A stretch of DNA of 64,000 nucleotides, from the NCBI RefSeq assembly GCF_007673095.1, contig NZ_VDYZ01000010.1, positions 101,296-165,295 of the forward strand. Direction: 5' to 3'. This stretch comes from Corynebacterium glyciniphilum AJ 3170 (GTDB taxonomy: Bacteria; Actinomycetota; Actinomycetes; Mycobacteriales; Mycobacteriaceae). The notes below the pieces were generated by a model. That model did not search any database. It had not been told where the DNA came from and was given only the letters and a program-made list of their open reading frames with translations. Shown here in pieces: positions 8,223 through 16,552 of this stretch (position 1 is the first letter of the stretch; each line of letters opens with the position of its first letter). The translations under genes and the position numbers were made by a program.

Positions 8223-8238
8223 TGTGTGCATGCACCTA
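8223..8238. promoter_or_regulatory. Predicted MarR autoregulatory operator
   Basis: TGTGTGCATGCACCTA contains the perfect 10-bp palindrome GTGCATGCAC at 8226-8235. It is the second copy of the motif at 7701-7716 and lies the same distance upstream of its gene. Confidence 0.65.
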
Positions 8239-8261
8239 CTTTAGTTCATGTCGCCGCGTTG

Positions 8262-8987
8262 TCAACCTCCGTGGCTGGTTGACAGTGGAGCGAGGAAGTT
8301 GTTGAGCGCCGCGGAGAACCGCTCCGGTGCCTGGATATTCGACTGATGTCCGGCTCCGCCGATGATCTGCAGCGTCGCACCCGGGATATTCGTTGCCAAC
8401 TGGCGCGCCGCAGGGCGGTTTGCGGGATCCCAGGCACCACAGAGCACGAGAGTCGGTACGGTGATCGTCGGAAGCTCGTCGGAGAAGTCAGTCGCTGCGA
8501 CTGTGCGGAGGACGTCAAGCATCTGGGCTTTGGACGCGTTCTCCGATGAGACGAGCTTTTCGGGAAGTACCCGCATGATGGCGTTCTGAATTGCCATGGG
8601 GATCCGCGGAGGCTTTACCTGGCCAGCGGCCATGGTGAGTGAGCGGACGCGATCCGGCCGGTCCGCGGCGATGCGAAAGGCGACCATGGCTCCGAGAGAG
8701 AGTCCGCAGAGATGTGCGCTGTCGATTCCGCGGCGGTCGAGCAGCGAGAGGACATCCGCCGCAGCAACGTCGAGACTGAACCCGGTAGAAGGCGCTGCTG
8801 CTGTGAGGCCAGGGATGTTGACTGCGATGCCGCTGAAACCCTGAGGTAGTGAGACTATCTGGTGGGACCAGGCATCCGGTGATTCTCCGAGTCCGTGGAT
8901 GAAAACTACGACCTGATCGGTGTCCATGATTTCCATCCTGCCAGGATTTGTCTGGAGCATGACCGAGCCGACCACCTGTGAACTCAC
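8262..8987 (-). CDS. Alpha/beta-fold hydrolase
   Basis: A 241-aa hydrolase of the small, cytoplasmic BioH/enol-lactonase-like type. The oxyanion motif HGLGESPDAW is at residues 31-40, the nucleophile elbow GLSLG at 95-99 (Ser97), Asp187 is in CGAWDP and His214 in GAGHQSN. The GTG start at 8987 has GAGG 6 nt upstream. The domain cover is complete. It lies alone between the MarR gene and a membrane protein, and no substrate can be inferred. Confidence 0.85.
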   Translation of the reverse strand: MSSQVVGSVMLQTNPGRMEIMDTDQVVVFIHGLGESPDAWSHQIVSLPQGFSGIAVNIPGLTAAAPSTGFSLDVAAADVLSLLDRRGIDSAHLCGLSLGAMVAFRIAADRPDRVRSLTMAAGQVKPPRIPMAIQNAIMRVLPEKLVSSENASKAQMLDVLRTVAATDFSDELPTITVPTLVLCGAWDPANRPAARQLATNIPGATLQIIGGAGHQSNIQAPERFSAALNNFLAPLSTSHGG

Positions 8988-9022
8988 GTCGTCACCTCAA
9001 CCCTTCCGAACAGGTGGTCCTG

Positions 9023-9427
9023 TCAGGACCCGAATAAGCGATCCCACACCTGGTCGAGGGCATCCTGGAACCACGGGTCGGAGACCGTTGGGCCAGCGAC
9101 GATCACATGCCAGAAGGTGGCGACACCGCCGAGGGCCGCAAACAGGAGGACCGAGAGAACCAGGCCAGTGACGGCTAGACCCGTGTCGTGCGTCGCCCGA
9201 CGCAGCCCGACACTCGCGAGGATGATTCCTATCCCCGCGAAGACTGCTGGAAGGAAGCCGAGAATGGGGAGGGGGAGGGACACCGGTGCGGAAACGACCG
9301 CGGCCGCGCAGAGGATGAGTGAGGCGATGCCCTGCCTGGTGGCGGACTTCTCCGAGGTCGCACGCCCGTCATGAGGCATCGGGTCGGTAGAGTCGGAGGG
9401 GCGTTGATAGGGGTTCGGAGCGGACAT
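9023..9427 (-). CDS. DUF4190-like small membrane protein
   Basis: A 134-aa protein. A polar N-terminus (residues 1-33, rich in Ser, Pro and Asp) is followed by hydrophobic segments at about 34-75 and 84-110, with the GIGIILASVGLRRA loop between them that is characteristic of DUF4190 proteins. Function is unknown. It follows the ABC permease gene on the same strand with a 48-bp gap, so it may be co-transcribed with the transporter. Confidence 0.7.
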   Translation of the reverse strand: MSAPNPYQRPSDSTDPMPHDGRATSEKSATRQGIASLILCAAAVVSAPVSLPLPILGFLPAVFAGIGIILASVGLRRATHDTGLAVTGLVLSVLLFAALGGVATFWHVIVAGPTVSDPWFQDALDQVWDRLFGS

Positions 9428-9475
9428 ACTGTTCTCCTTGTCGTGAGGTCAGGCTCGATGGTGGTGTGGGTGCGA

Positions 9476-10225
9476 TCAGCCGCGGGTGTCCCGGCGTTCC
9501 AGGATCGCGGTAGTCGCCGCGATCAGTGCGACCGTCAGCGCTGCTGAGGCGACCAGGACGGTGACGACGCCTCCGACGGTCACGGTGCCAGTGTCGGAGA
9601 ACGTACCGGTGCCAAGCTGGGTGGCGCGGGTCGCCAACCCGTAGGGCGAGATGACGGCAGGTGTGCCGATGACCATCAACGCGACGACGGAAACTCCGGT
9701 GCCGACGAGTGCGACGGCAATGGGGGCGGCGAAGGACCGGGAGAGCATCGAAAAACTCGACTGCAGGACGGCCAACGGGACGACCGCGATGATGACCAGC
9801 AGTGTGGTCCACAGGTACTCGGCCGGGAGCATTCCGGGAAGATCGAAAGCAACTGCGCCGACAACGATGACGGCGCCGAGCATGATCAGCTGTATCAGAG
9901 CAGCCATGCCTGCGACGACAGCAGACTTCGCGGCGACGATCGTCGCCGTCGGTGTCGGACCGGACATGAGTGCGTTCCAGTTGCTCCCGTGATGTTCGCT
10001 GCGCCAGACCAGAGAGGCGAGGACCGCGACACCGAGCGCCAGGGGGAACAAGCCGTGGAAACCGACGGACTGGAGCCAGACGGTGTGCCAGCCGTCCTCG
10101 GGTTGTTCACCGCGGGTGAGGTTGGTGGCGGCGCCGAGTACCGTAACCGCGATCGGCAGGAGCACGACGACGAGCCAGCTCAGGGAACGCTTGAGTTTGA
10201 TCATTTCAACGCTGAGAGCGCGCAT
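9476..10225 (-). CDS. ABC-2 type permease (lantibiotic-immunity-like)
   Basis: A 249-aa integral membrane protein with about six helices, starting MRALSVEMIKLKRSLSW, the amphipathic entry typical of lantibiotic-immunity (LanE/G) and bacitracin-type ABC-2 permeases. It follows a second permease of identical length with a 1-bp gap and shares the operon with the ATPase. Together they would form an ATPase plus two-permease exporter. A role in removing antimicrobial peptides from the membrane is inferred from the family and the adjacent two-component system. Confidence 0.82.
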   Translation of the reverse strand: MRALSVEMIKLKRSLSWLVVVLLPIAVTVLGAATNLTRGEQPEDGWHTVWLQSVGFHGLFPLALGVAVLASLVWRSEHHGSNWNALMSGPTPTATIVAAKSAVVAGMAALIQLIMLGAVIVVGAVAFDLPGMLPAEYLWTTLLVIIAVVPLAVLQSSFSMLSRSFAAPIAVALVGTGVSVVALMVIGTPAVISPYGLATRATQLGTGTFSDTGTVTVGGVVTVLVASAALTVALIAATTAILERRDTRG

Positions 10226-10226
10226 G

Positions 10227-10976
10227 TCAGGCCTCCTGGCGGTCGAGTCTGCTGGTGAGAAGGATAAAAGCCGCCGTTGCGACGACGGCGAGGCCGACGA
10301 AGCCCGCGTAGGGGATGGGCACGGTGACCATCACGCCGTCCTGGAAATTCGCAGCCTCGGCAAGGGCGTAGTAGCCCCAGGGAGTGAAGTGGGCCAGGAC
10401 GTCGGGAACGTTCCGGGAGAACAGCCCCAGGAGCGTGCCGAGGACGGCGAGTCCCAGTCCGATGAGCTGGTTCTCGACCTTTGCCGCGAGGAGGATGTGT
10501 AATGCCAGCAGCACGAGGTTGACCAGGAGGATGCAGACCGTGAAGCCTATCCAGTGGCCTACCGGAAGTGGTGAGGAGATCCCGACCAGGACCCGACCGG
10601 CCGCCGCTGCGCCCAGGCTCACCACCGCGGTGATCGCTGTGACAATTGAACCGAGTGAGAGGAATTTGGCGCGGCACACGGCTCCGGGAGCCAGCCCCGC
10701 TGTCGTCTGCAACAGCCACCCGTTGCCCCGGTGTTCGATGTCGGTCTGCCGTGAGGCGAGTACCGCCAGCAGCAATGGTGCGACCAGCGGCGTGCCCAGC
10801 GACATCCCGGCGAGTAGCGAGTTCCAGGCGGTGGTGGTGTCCGGGTCGAAAGCAGGGTCGGACAGGAGGCCGACCATCGCCAGACCGAGCACGGTGATGA
10901 CCATGACTGCGGCGATCGTTCCGACCCGGAGGTGTCGCATCTTCGCGAACTCATTGACGACCGTGGTCCACATCAC
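10227..10976 (-). CDS. ABC-2 type permease, partner subunit
   Basis: A 249-aa membrane protein with about six helices, beginning MMWTTVVNEFAKMRHLRVG, the same kind of entry segment as its partner. It overlaps the ATPase gene by 4 bp and sits 1 bp before the next permease. The central GNGWLLQTTAGLAPG loop is a motif of the LanE/LanG-like permease family. Two distinct permeases plus one ATPase match the LanFEG arrangement, although no bacteriocin genes are visible nearby. Confidence 0.82.
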   Translation of the reverse strand: MMWTTVVNEFAKMRHLRVGTIAAVMVITVLGLAMVGLLSDPAFDPDTTTAWNSLLAGMSLGTPLVAPLLLAVLASRQTDIEHRGNGWLLQTTAGLAPGAVCRAKFLSLGSIVTAITAVVSLGAAAAGRVLVGISSPLPVGHWIGFTVCILLVNLVLLALHILLAAKVENQLIGLGLAVLGTLLGLFSRNVPDVLAHFTPWGYYALAEAANFQDGVMVTVPIPYAGFVGLAVVATAAFILLTSRLDRQEA

Positions 10977-11881
10977 AACCCACCGCCTGCGGTGAGGCTC
11001 ATGAACACGTCTTCGAGGGTCTGTTCGTCGCGGCGGATGCCGTAGACATCGATTGCCTCACTCACCAGTGCCGCAACGATCGCGGCGGTCTGCGGGTTAT
11101 CAATGCCAGGAACAGCGACAGTATTGTCCTCGGTGAACCGGGCGTCGAACGACGCCAACAACCTGGTCGCCTCGCGAGGGTTTGAGCAGGTGATGATGAC
11201 GTCTGGCGTGGTCGCAGCCATCAACTCAGAACGGGTCCCCTGGAAGATCATCCGGCCCTGGCTGAGAATACCGAGCATAGTGGCCGTCTTGTCGACTTCA
11301 CCGAGCAGGTGGGATGACACAATGACGGTCACTCCGTCGTCGGCCAGACAACGTAACAGCCCACGTACTTCCTCAATACCCGCAGGATCGAGACCATTGG
11401 TCGGTTCATCGAGAATCAACAGGCGCGGCTGTCGAGCGAGAGCCATCGCGATGCCGAGACGTTGTTTCATGCCGAGGGAGAACTCCCGGACCTTCTTGTC
11501 CATCTGGTGCTCCATACGCACCACGTGCACGGCATGGTCGATCTGCTGGTCAGTTAACCCCAGGAGTCGTTGCACCAGCCGCATGTTCTCCGCCCCGGTG
11601 AGGTGGGCGTAGCCCGGAGGAGACTCGATGAGGGAGCCGATCCCGCCCAACAGTTGACGCCGGGTGGACCGGTTCATGGGCCGGCCCATGATCTGCACCT
11701 CACCACTCGAGGGCTGGATCAGTGACAACAGCATCTTCATCGTCGTCGACTTCCCGGCGCCGTTCGGGCCCAGGAACCCGTACACGCACCCTTCGGGGAC
11801 GCGCAGGTTCACATCCTCGACGACGGTGCGTTGCCCGTAGCGTTTGGTCAGGTTGCTCGTGGAGACGATGGGAGACGACAT
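10973..11881 (-). CDS. ABC transporter ATPase (LanF/BcrA-like)
   Basis: A 302-aa cytoplasmic nucleotide-binding subunit. Walker A is GPNGAGKST at residues 38-46, the signature FSLGMKQRLG is near 134, and Walker B LLILDEPTNGLD follows. The C-terminal 90 residues are the extra domain of BcrA/LanF proteins. The ATG at 11881 is preferred to an in-frame GTG 24 nt upstream because the domain begins right after it. It starts the operon ATPase-permease-permease, and lies 87 bp after the response regulator gene. Confidence 0.9.
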   Translation of the reverse strand: MSSPIVSTSNLTKRYGQRTVVEDVNLRVPEGCVYGFLGPNGAGKSTTMKMLLSLIQPSSGEVQIMGRPMNRSTRRQLLGGIGSLIESPPGYAHLTGAENMRLVQRLLGLTDQQIDHAVHVVRMEHQMDKKVREFSLGMKQRLGIAMALARQPRLLILDEPTNGLDPAGIEEVRGLLRCLADDGVTVIVSSHLLGEVDKTATMLGILSQGRMIFQGTRSELMAATTPDVIITCSNPREATRLLASFDARFTEDNTVAVPGIDNPQTAAIVAALVSEAIDVYGIRRDEQTLEDVFMSLTAGGGL

Positions 11882-11968
11882 GACCTCATCGTCGCGCCAC
11901 CGCAAGAGAAAAACGTCTGCCTGCGGACATATCTTCGACGTACTACCTGAGATATACCCGGTGGCCAG

Positions 11969-12640
11969 TCACCCGTCGCCGGTGGCGATGATCCCGGTCT
12001 CGTAGGCGAGGATGACTGCCTGCACCCGGTCACGGAGATCCAGTTTGGTGAGAATCCGGCTCACGTGGACTTTCACCGTTCCCTCGGCGAGGACAAGTTC
12101 GGCGGCGATCTCGGCATTCGACAGTCCACGCGCGACCAACTGGAGCACCTCGTACTCCCGCGCGGTGAGCGCGTCCAACCGAGCATGAGCATCGCGGTCG
12201 TCGGAGGCAGTCGGACGGGCCCGGGTGAAGTGGTTGAGGAGGCGCCGGGTCGTGCTCGGCGCGACGACGGCGTCTCCGGCATGGACATGGTGGATAGCGG
12301 AGATGACCTCGTCCACCGGCGTGTCCTTGAGCAGGAACCCCGACGCGCCGGCCTGCAGCGCGTCATAGGCGTACTCGTCGAGATCGAAGGTCGTCAGGAT
12401 CAGCACACTCGGAGCATCTGGATGTACCATCAGGCGGCGGGTCGCTTCGACACCACTCATGTGGGGCATACGGACGTCCATCAGGACGACGTCCGCTGGG
12501 GTTCTCTCCAGCAGCGCCAGGGCGGTGTCACCGTCATCCGCTTCTCCGACGATCTCGATACCCGGTTGGGACTCCAACACCATGCGCAGGCCCATCCGGA
12601 CCATCTCCTGATCATCGACCAGCACCAGCCGGACGTTCAT
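11969..12640 (-). CDS. NarL/LuxR-type response regulator
   Basis: A 223-aa regulator. The receiver domain has the acidic pair Asp9-Asp10, the phospho-acceptor Asp55 in LMDVRMP and Lys near 105 in FLLKDTP. The C-terminal LuxR helix-turn-helix (about 150-215) contains LTAREYEVLQLVARGLSNAEIA. It overlaps the kinase gene by 4 bp, so they form one translational unit, and it probably controls the ABC transporter operon just downstream. Confidence 0.92.
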   Translation of the reverse strand: MNVRLVLVDDQEMVRMGLRMVLESQPGIEIVGEADDGDTALALLERTPADVVLMDVRMPHMSGVEATRRLMVHPDAPSVLILTTFDLDEYAYDALQAGASGFLLKDTPVDEVISAIHHVHAGDAVVAPSTTRRLLNHFTRARPTASDDRDAHARLDALTAREYEVLQLVARGLSNAEIAAELVLAEGTVKVHVSRILTKLDLRDRVQAVILAYETGIIATGDG

Positions 12641-13869
12641 CGGGTGACCTCCCTCGGTAGCGTCGCGAGGACCTCGAATCCTCCACTACTATGCGGGCCT
12701 GCTGTCAGCGTTCCGCCGTATGCGGCGACGCGTTCCCGCATACCGACCAGACCGTGGCCGTCGGCGCTAGCCTTTTCGTGTTGTTCCAGACCGTCGCCGT
12801 CGTCCGTCACGTGTACCCGGACTGCATCCGGGAGGCAGGACACAGACACATCCACCAGGGTGACGTCCGGGCCGGCGTGTCTGCGCACGTTGGTCAACGC
12901 CTCCTGCACGAGTCGGTAGACGGTTAGACCCATGCCATCCGTCACCGCTCCGGCGTCGCCGTCAATAGTGAGCGCCACTGGAAGGCCCGCTGTCTTCGAC
13001 TGATTGATCAGCGTGTCCAACTGGTCGATCCCGGGTTGCGGGGCATCGGATCCCGGTTCGTCCTCCCGCAGGACACCTAGCATCCGTCGCATATCCGCCA
13101 GGGCGGTCCGGCCGGTGTCGCGTACCTGCACCATCGCTGACCGCGCCCGGTCCGGCTCGTCGCTCACCTTCGCGGCTGCACCCTCGGACATCAGTATGAC
13201 GACGCTCAGACTGTGCGAGACCACGTCGTGGATCTCCCGCGCGATGCGGGCACGCTCGTCTGCGACAGCGATACGGGTGGCGGCCTCCCGAGCTTGTTCC
13301 GCCTGTTCAGCGCGTTCCCGTAGTCCGGCGACGTAGGCGCGCCGGGTGCGTACGAGGATGCCCCAGGTCCAGACCCAGAAAGCGACCACGGTCAACACAC
13401 CGATTTCACCCGCATTAAGGAACTCGTTGCCGAGGTGGGGGAGTGTGGCGATCATCAGCCAGACCAGCGCTACGAGGGTGCCGGTCAAGGAAATCCACCA
13501 GGGGCGTGATGTGGAGAGGTTGTAGATGGCGAACAGCATCATCACGTCCGCGGCGAGGACCGGTGCGCCGAGTAGAAGCTGTATGCAGGCAGCCAGGACG
13601 ATGATGCCCAGCACCGCTGTGGGATGGCGTCGTCGTAGCAGGTAGGGGAGACAGAGCATCACGGACACCGCGACCAGCCCACCCAGATGTGCTGCCCCGT
13701 CGGAATAGCTCGGAACAATGGGCAGATTGTAGAGAAATACCGCGAGCACGATCAGCAGGTCGACGAGCCACATGTGGTCTCGGAACCACGAACCAGGTTC
13801 TGGGGAGGAAGCAGGCACCGGGGGCACGCTGGAATCCGGGCTAGTGAGAACAGGAGCCGAAGACCTCAT
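12637..13869 (-). CDS. NarL-family sensor histidine kinase
   Basis: A 410-aa membrane sensor kinase. About five or six helices occupy residues 30-165, followed by the HisKA_3 dimerisation box RIAREIHDVVSHSLSVVI with the phospho-acceptor His, then an HATPase domain with DVSVS and DDGDGL near the end. The ATG at 13869 is chosen; the upstream extension of the open frame overlaps a remnant of another gene. The short-loop membrane sensor fits envelope-stress or peptide sensing together with the adjacent LanFEG-like transporter. Confidence 0.88.
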   Translation of the reverse strand: MRSSAPVLTSPDSSVPPVPASSPEPGSWFRDHMWLVDLLIVLAVFLYNLPIVPSYSDGAAHLGGLVAVSVMLCLPYLLRRRHPTAVLGIIVLAACIQLLLGAPVLAADVMMLFAIYNLSTSRPWWISLTGTLVALVWLMIATLPHLGNEFLNAGEIGVLTVVAFWVWTWGILVRTRRAYVAGLRERAEQAEQAREAATRIAVADERARIAREIHDVVSHSLSVVILMSEGAAAKVSDEPDRARSAMVQVRDTGRTALADMRRMLGVLREDEPGSDAPQPGIDQLDTLINQSKTAGLPVALTIDGDAGAVTDGMGLTVYRLVQEALTNVRRHAGPDVTLVDVSVSCLPDAVRVHVTDDGDGLEQHEKASADGHGLVGMRERVAAYGGTLTAGPHSSGGFEVLATLPREVTR

Positions 13870-13977
13870 GCCGTTCAACGCTACCGTTAGATGCCCTGAG
13901 GGCCTGCCCCGTGCGATAGAGCTCGACCAGAAGGGGGCGGAGTTCCTCGCCGCGCGGGGTGATCCGGTACTCGGCCT
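13841..13977 (-). pseudogene. Remnant of an HxlR-like winged-helix regulator (C-terminus)
   Basis: Reading leftward from about 13977, one frame gives AEYRITPRGEELRPLLVELY then RTGQAL, and closes with a stop at 13841-13843. Y-R-I-T-PRG-EEL-P-L is the usual C-terminal helix of HxlR-type (or related) winged-helix proteins. An in-frame stop lies directly before it and no N-terminal part is present. The remnant overlaps the 5' end of the kinase gene. The family call rests on a short motif. Confidence 0.45.
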
Positions 13978-14025
13978 ACTCAACACAAGTCCGCACCCGT
14001 GCTAGCCTAGAGACATTGCCACCTG

Positions 14026-14676
14026 TTACGACAGGATCGGAAGAAGACCCCGAGACCCCAGCCGGACGACTGGACTCGGGGTCTTCGCTTCTCTCTGAAG
14101 TGACCCCGGGGTGGGGTGATGAAGAATGACCTTGTCCTCCAGCGACTCCCAATAGTGTGACTGTCCAAGGTGTGCAGAGTTGAGCGCTCCGAGGACCGTA
14201 TCCGGGATCCACAACAACGGATCATCGCCGCCACGCTTGTGTCGTAGTCGCAGTTCAGGATGCTGTCCTTGTCCCTGCAATGCCACGATGTGGGCGACAT
14301 CGCGGCGGTTCTGTGCAACTTGTCGACTTTCCAGGGTGATGTTCTGGACACCCATCTCCGAGAGCTCAAAGTAGAGCTGCTCCAGGCATTTCCTGCGGTA
14401 GCGTTCTGTTTTCCTGCTCGGCTCGCTACGGTGGGTGATGATCGCTTGCATTGAGTCGAGGGCGCAGACGGTGTCTATGATCCGCTGGCGTCGCTTACTG
14501 CTTTCGTCGGTCCAGTGCAGTTTGATCTGTCCGGGCAGTCGCAATTGGACGAGCGCATCGCGCACGGCGTCCAGATGCTCGGTGTCGATGATTGCTGCGC
14601 ACACCATGTATTCCTGGTGCTTCGGCGGTCGGGGCGCGGATGACTCATCGATATAGGCGACGTACCGGGAGTTCAC
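14026..14676 (-). CDS. DUF3800-domain protein
   Basis: A 216-aa soluble protein. The N-terminal YIDES (residues 8-12) followed by an AAIIDTEHLDAV stretch is the hallmark of DUF3800, a family proposed to have an RNase-H-like fold and often found in accessory or phage-defence regions. A start at GTG 14676 fits. The last 20 or so codons fall on a strong hairpin (14043-14086), so the C-terminus may not be the ancestral one. It stands alone; function unknown. Confidence 0.75.
   Translation of the reverse strand: MNSRYVAYIDESSAPRPPKHQEYMVCAAIIDTEHLDAVRDALVQLRLPGQIKLHWTDESSKRRQRIIDTVCALDSMQAIITHRSEPSRKTERYRRKCLEQLYFELSEMGVQNITLESRQVAQNRRDVAHIVALQGQGQHPELRLRHKRGGDDPLLWIPDTVLGALNSAHLGQSHYWESLEDKVILHHPTPGSLQREAKTPSPVVRLGSRGLLPILS
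14043..14086. terminator. Strong hairpin inside the DUF3800 gene end
   Basis: The 12-bp arms GAAGACCCCGAG (14043-14054) and CTCGGGGTCTTC (14075-14086) are perfectly complementary around a 20-nt loop. In leftward transcripts the hairpin is followed by a short TTCTTCC stretch, which is a weak U tract. It overlaps the last codons of the DUF3800 frame. Confidence 0.55.
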
Positions 14677-14737
14677 CTCGACAGCGTACCGTAAGCCTTA
14701 CCCTCGCGATGAGCGTCTCATGGCGCGCGGACGACCG

Positions 14738-16042
14738 TCATTGTCGGGAGTGCAACATGTCCGTGGCCGCCTCGGCCGCCGCATTCTCCCGAGATGTGCG
14801 GACCGACACTCGGTGAATGATGACGAAGACGATCCCGAGCAGCACTACCAGGCCGACCATGGTCAGCGCGGCGGCGACGAGACCGTCGTGGTAGATCCAG
14901 GGGTGTCCGCTGCCACCGGACGCGACCAGTTGGCCTGTGTTTCCGGGCAATGCGTTGGTGACGATCGCGGCGAGAATCGCGGCATAGGCGGCGACGAAAA
15001 CAGCTTCCGAGCCGATTCGCAACAGGTTGATGACTCCGGACGCGGCACCGGCACGCTCTGAGGGCACGGCGGCAAGCGCTTCGGCGTCGACGAATCCCAG
15101 CGGCAGTCCGAAACCCAGGCCGAGCAAGACCATGGGGGCGACACCTGCCGCGACGGGGAGATCCGGGCGCAGGAGGAGGACGACGCCAACGCCACCGATG
15201 ACGAGCATGGCGAAGGAGGCTGCGATAACACCAGTGGGTGTAGCTCGCCCGGACTGCATGATGCGGTGCATCAGTGTCGGAGCGATGAGGACCGGGACTG
15301 TCATCGTGAGCATCAGGGCACCGATCGCGCCGGCGGACAGGTTGTGAATCGCCCCGAGTGCACTGGGGAGGTAGGTCAGGAACGTCACGAACCCGATGGC
15401 GCCGGCGACTGGCACGAGCGTCATGGCGAGGAACCTCGGTGCCTTCAACGCCGAGAAGTCCAGGAGCTGGCGCAGCGACGTTTCGCCGCGACCGAGCTGA
15501 GGCAGCCGGGTGGACCCCAGCAGGGCAATGACCAGGACGATGGCCTGCACGGTGAAGATTCCGCGCCAGCCCCAGACGGAGAGCAGCATGCCGGAGATCG
15601 CCGGGCCGGCAGCCAGTCCGAGCCCGTTGATCGTGCCGAACAAGGCGAATGCCTTGGCCCGGGCGGGGCCCTCGAACAGGTACGTCATCAACGGTGCTGC
15701 TCCGGTGAGCACGGCCGCCGATCCGATACCGGCGATCACCCGTCCGGTGTCGAGTATGTCCAGCGTGGGTGCCAGTGCACTGATGACGCCGCCGGCGGCG
15801 GCGATCACGATGCCGATACGGAAGGAGCGGGTGTATCCGATGCGGTCAGAGAAGGCTCCCCAGGCGATGGTGCAGATGGCGAAAGAGACGTTAAAGCCGT
15901 TGACGACCCATTGCAGTGGGGCCGGGTCGGATCCGAGGTCTGCGGCGATGCCGGGAAGTGCCACGGCAGTACCGGAGATGGACAACGGGATGACGAACTG
16001 TGCGAACAGGATCACTGTCAGCAGTAGTCGGGGACGGGGCAT
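14738..16042 (-). CDS. MFS transporter (drug:H+ antiporter type)
   Basis: A 434-aa membrane protein with about twelve helices. The loop 2-3 motif WGAFSDRIGYTRSFR (motif A) and the GTINGLGLAAGPAISGML segment (motif C, antiporter signature) place it in the drug:H+ antiporter families. The ATG at 16042 has AGGAG 6 nt upstream; the longer open frame would include the operator. It is divergent from an ArsR-type gene with a palindromic operator between them, so it is probably repressed until a toxic compound appears. Confidence 0.88.
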   Translation of the reverse strand: MPRPRLLLTVILFAQFVIPLSISGTAVALPGIAADLGSDPAPLQWVVNGFNVSFAICTIAWGAFSDRIGYTRSFRIGIVIAAAGGVISALAPTLDILDTGRVIAGIGSAAVLTGAAPLMTYLFEGPARAKAFALFGTINGLGLAAGPAISGMLLSVWGWRGIFTVQAIVLVIALLGSTRLPQLGRGETSLRQLLDFSALKAPRFLAMTLVPVAGAIGFVTFLTYLPSALGAIHNLSAGAIGALMLTMTVPVLIAPTLMHRIMQSGRATPTGVIAASFAMLVIGGVGVVLLLRPDLPVAAGVAPMVLLGLGFGLPLGFVDAEALAAVPSERAGAASGVINLLRIGSEAVFVAAYAAILAAIVTNALPGNTGQLVASGGSGHPWIYHDGLVAAALTMVGLVVLLGIVFVIIHRVSVRTSRENAAAEAATDMLHSRQ

Positions 16043-16071
16043 GAACACTCCTGTGGTTCGATGAGTATCTA

Positions 16072-16093
16072 AGGTTCGATTATCGACGAACCT
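16072..16093. promoter_or_regulatory. Palindromic operator between MFS and ArsR-type genes
   Basis: AGGTTCG at 16072-16078 and its complement CGAACCT at 16087-16093 are separated by 8 bp. A third CGAACCT half-site is at 16126-16132. The sites lie between the two divergent starts and fit an ArsR-type operator. Confidence 0.6.
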
Positions 16094-16168
16094 ATGCAAG
16101 CACGTCCATGAGGTACGATGCAAGACGAACCTTCAGTAGTGCATCGAAAGACGCAGAGAGGAAGTGCC

Positions 16169-16489
16169 GTGACCAGTCAGTCGCAGCCCTCGGAGCCGGA
16201 CGAGATCGAACTCGGCGCAGTGTTGTCAGCGCTGGCCGATCCACACCGCAGGCGGGTCATCAGAGCGCTGGTCCACGATGCTGACGGCAGTGAGCGTTCC
16301 TGCACGAGCTTCGGGTTGGGCCTGTCGAAATCCACGAGGAGTCACCACTTCAAGGTGCTCCGGGAGGCGGGGCTGGTGAGTCAGGTGGACCGTGGCAACA
16401 GGAGCGGGGTGACTCTTCGCCGCCAAGATCTCGATGTGCGCTTCCCTGGACTGCTTGCGCTGATCGGCGATGAGGCGGAAGCCGACTGA
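16169..16489 (+). CDS. ArsR-like helix-turn-helix regulator
   Basis: A 106-aa regulator with VLSALADPHRRRVIRALV as the first helices and a recognition segment LSKSTRSHHFKVLREAGLV. The wing follows (VDRGNRSGVTLRRQDLD). This is the ArsR-type winged-helix subgroup common next to MFS genes in actinobacteria. The start is taken at the GTG at 16169, which has GAGAGGA upstream. An in-frame ATG at 16118 would place the third operator half-site inside the gene. It is divergent from the MFS gene it likely represses. Confidence 0.82.
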   Translation: MTSQSQPSEPDEIELGAVLSALADPHRRRVIRALVHDADGSERSCTSFGLGLSKSTRSHHFKVLREAGLVSQVDRGNRSGVTLRRQDLDVRFPGLLALIGDEAEAD

Positions 16490-16552
16490 TCCCCAGTCAC
16501 TCAGGGCGCCAGTAGCCCCTGCATCAGATGGAAATGAACTCTCACCCGCTCC

